A stretch of 14,817 nucleotides of DNA. Source: Limisphaerales bacterium (GTDB taxonomy: Bacteria; Verrucomicrobiota; Verrucomicrobiia; Limisphaerales; PALSA-1396). A program made the position numbers and the translations under genes. Where the stretch lies: positions 6,962-21,778 of the forward strand of contig PLJQ01000193.1 in the NCBI GenBank assembly GCA_003140275.1, read 5' to 3'. A model generated the notes under the pieces. The model saw only the letters and a program-made list of their open reading frames with translations. It was not told where the DNA came from and did not search any database. Of this stretch, positions 14,227 to 14,817 are shown in pieces; the stretch's first letter is position 1, and every line of letters starts with the position of its first letter.

Positions 14227-14703
14227 TTACGGTAAATCCACACTCGCCACCGCCATCGCCGCAATGCCCTCCTCGCGGCCGATGAACCCCAGATGCTCAT
14301 TGGTTGTGGCCTTGATTCCCACTGCAGCCGCATCAATCCCCAAAGCGGCTGCGATGTTTGCCTTCATCTCCTTCAGGTAATGATAAATCTTGGGTTGTTG
14401 GGCAATAACCGTGGCGTCAACATTGATAATTTTACCCATGCGCGCGGACACCTGGCGTGCCGCTTCCTGCAAAAAGACCTTGCTCGGCGCGCCCCGCCAT
14501 CGCGGATCGCTGTTGGGGAAAAAGTGGCCGATATCCTGTTCTCCCAGCGTCCCGAGGACCGCGTCGCACAAAGCATGCATGAGAACGTCCGCGTCCGAAT
14601 GCCCCTCCAACCCTTTCGGGTGCGGAATCTCGACGCCACCCAAAATCAGCTTACGCTCTTCGACCAGTTGATGAACGTCGTACCCGATGCCCATATGAAT
14701 CAT
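14227..14703 (-). CDS. ispF: 2-C-methyl-D-erythritol 2,4-cyclodiphosphate synthase
   Basis: Enzyme of 158 aa in the MEP isoprenoid pathway; it cyclises CDP-methylerythritol 2-phosphate to methylerythritol cyclodiphosphate with loss of CMP. The zinc ligands D9, H11 and H43 fall in GYDVHQL and DADVLMHAL, matching the known D8/H10/H42 of the E. coli enzyme. Other signatures are GHSDADVLMHALCDAVLG, the DIGHFFPNSDPRWRG loop, and the C-terminal ATTNEHLGFIGREEGIAAMA. It should work as a trimer in the cytoplasm. The ATG at 14703 is chosen because it gives the usual short N-terminus; ATG 14694 is equally possible, and a longer frame from 14739 is unlikely. It leads a four-gene minus-strand operon. Confidence 0.96.
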   Translation of the reverse strand: MIHMGIGYDVHQLVEERKLILGGVEIPHPKGLEGHSDADVLMHALCDAVLGTLGEQDIGHFFPNSDPRWRGAPSKVFLQEAARQVSARMGKIINVDATVIAQQPKIYHYLKEMKANIAAALGIDAAAVGIKATTNEHLGFIGREEGIAAMAVASVDLP

Positions 14704-14817
14704 TGCCGAAAATATATCGGTCGAGCGAAGCCCGACCAAGCAATTTATTATCAGTCTGTCGAGACAGCGGGCAAAAGCGTTGGAAACGGCTGCGCTGCTA
14801 CATAAACGTGCATAAAT
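14704..14817. other. Upstream region of ispF
   Basis: No gene is seen between the ispF start and the window edge. The promoter of the minus-strand operon probably lies here or beyond the edge. The stretch around 14706-14716 is AT-rich (ATATATC), but no confident -10/-35 pair was identified. Confidence 0.3.

Overview
The window is bacterial chromosomal DNA, densely coded and fairly GC-rich, with one clearly AT-richer block at about 6.4-8.6 kb. Gene content, weak ribosome binding sites, GTAGCCGC-type dispersed inverted repeats and the style of the accessory genes fit a Verrucomicrobiota (Pedosphaera/Limisphaerales-like) genome. That assignment is an inference; there is no rRNA or other phylogenetic marker strong enough to settle it.

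Left region (1-3289): a regulatory cluster on the + strand. A PocR-domain/AraC-type transcription factor is followed, after a long inverted repeat, by a PAS histidine kinase and a NarL/LuxR-type response regulator that overlap by ATGA. The kinase PAS domain closely resembles the FixL heme PAS and keeps the positions of the heme-ligating His and the oxygen-gating Arg, so it may be a heme gas sensor wired to a NarL-type output. A diverged copy of the inverted-repeat arm follows the regulator.

Second region (3290-6312): a ROK-like sugar-kinase homologue overlaps a PIG-L deacetylase, suggesting a coupled amino-sugar (N-acetyl sugar) function. The PIG-L gene converges on, and slightly overlaps, a minus-strand site-2-type M50 metalloprotease, which is preceded by the truncated tail of a membrane protein.

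Third region (6407-8603): a decayed mobile element of 1936 bp. It has perfect 18-bp terminal inverted repeats and a near-perfect 8-bp target duplication. Inside are a two-helix membrane passenger protein, a ribbon-helix-helix regulator, the N-terminal helix-turn-helix piece of an IS1-like transposase, an out-of-frame coding remnant and a small minus-strand ORF. Between the regulator and the transposase start lies a striking 16+16 bp inverted repeat containing two GTGTWACAC sites, a good candidate operator. The insertion landed at the start of a small zinc-ribbon/transmembrane gene that also carries an in-frame stop.

Right region (8684-14817): an M3 oligoendopeptidase-like gene, a four-helix-bundle (IVP-like) gene on the minus strand and an atypical SDR (NDUFA9-like) epimerase face a minus-strand operon read as ispF, an 89-aa unknown protein, a class I glutamine amidotransferase-like hydrolase (C26/PuuD type) and a sigma-54-dependent NtrC-type response regulator. 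A 10-bp hairpin sits between the convergent epimerase and NtrC-type genes.
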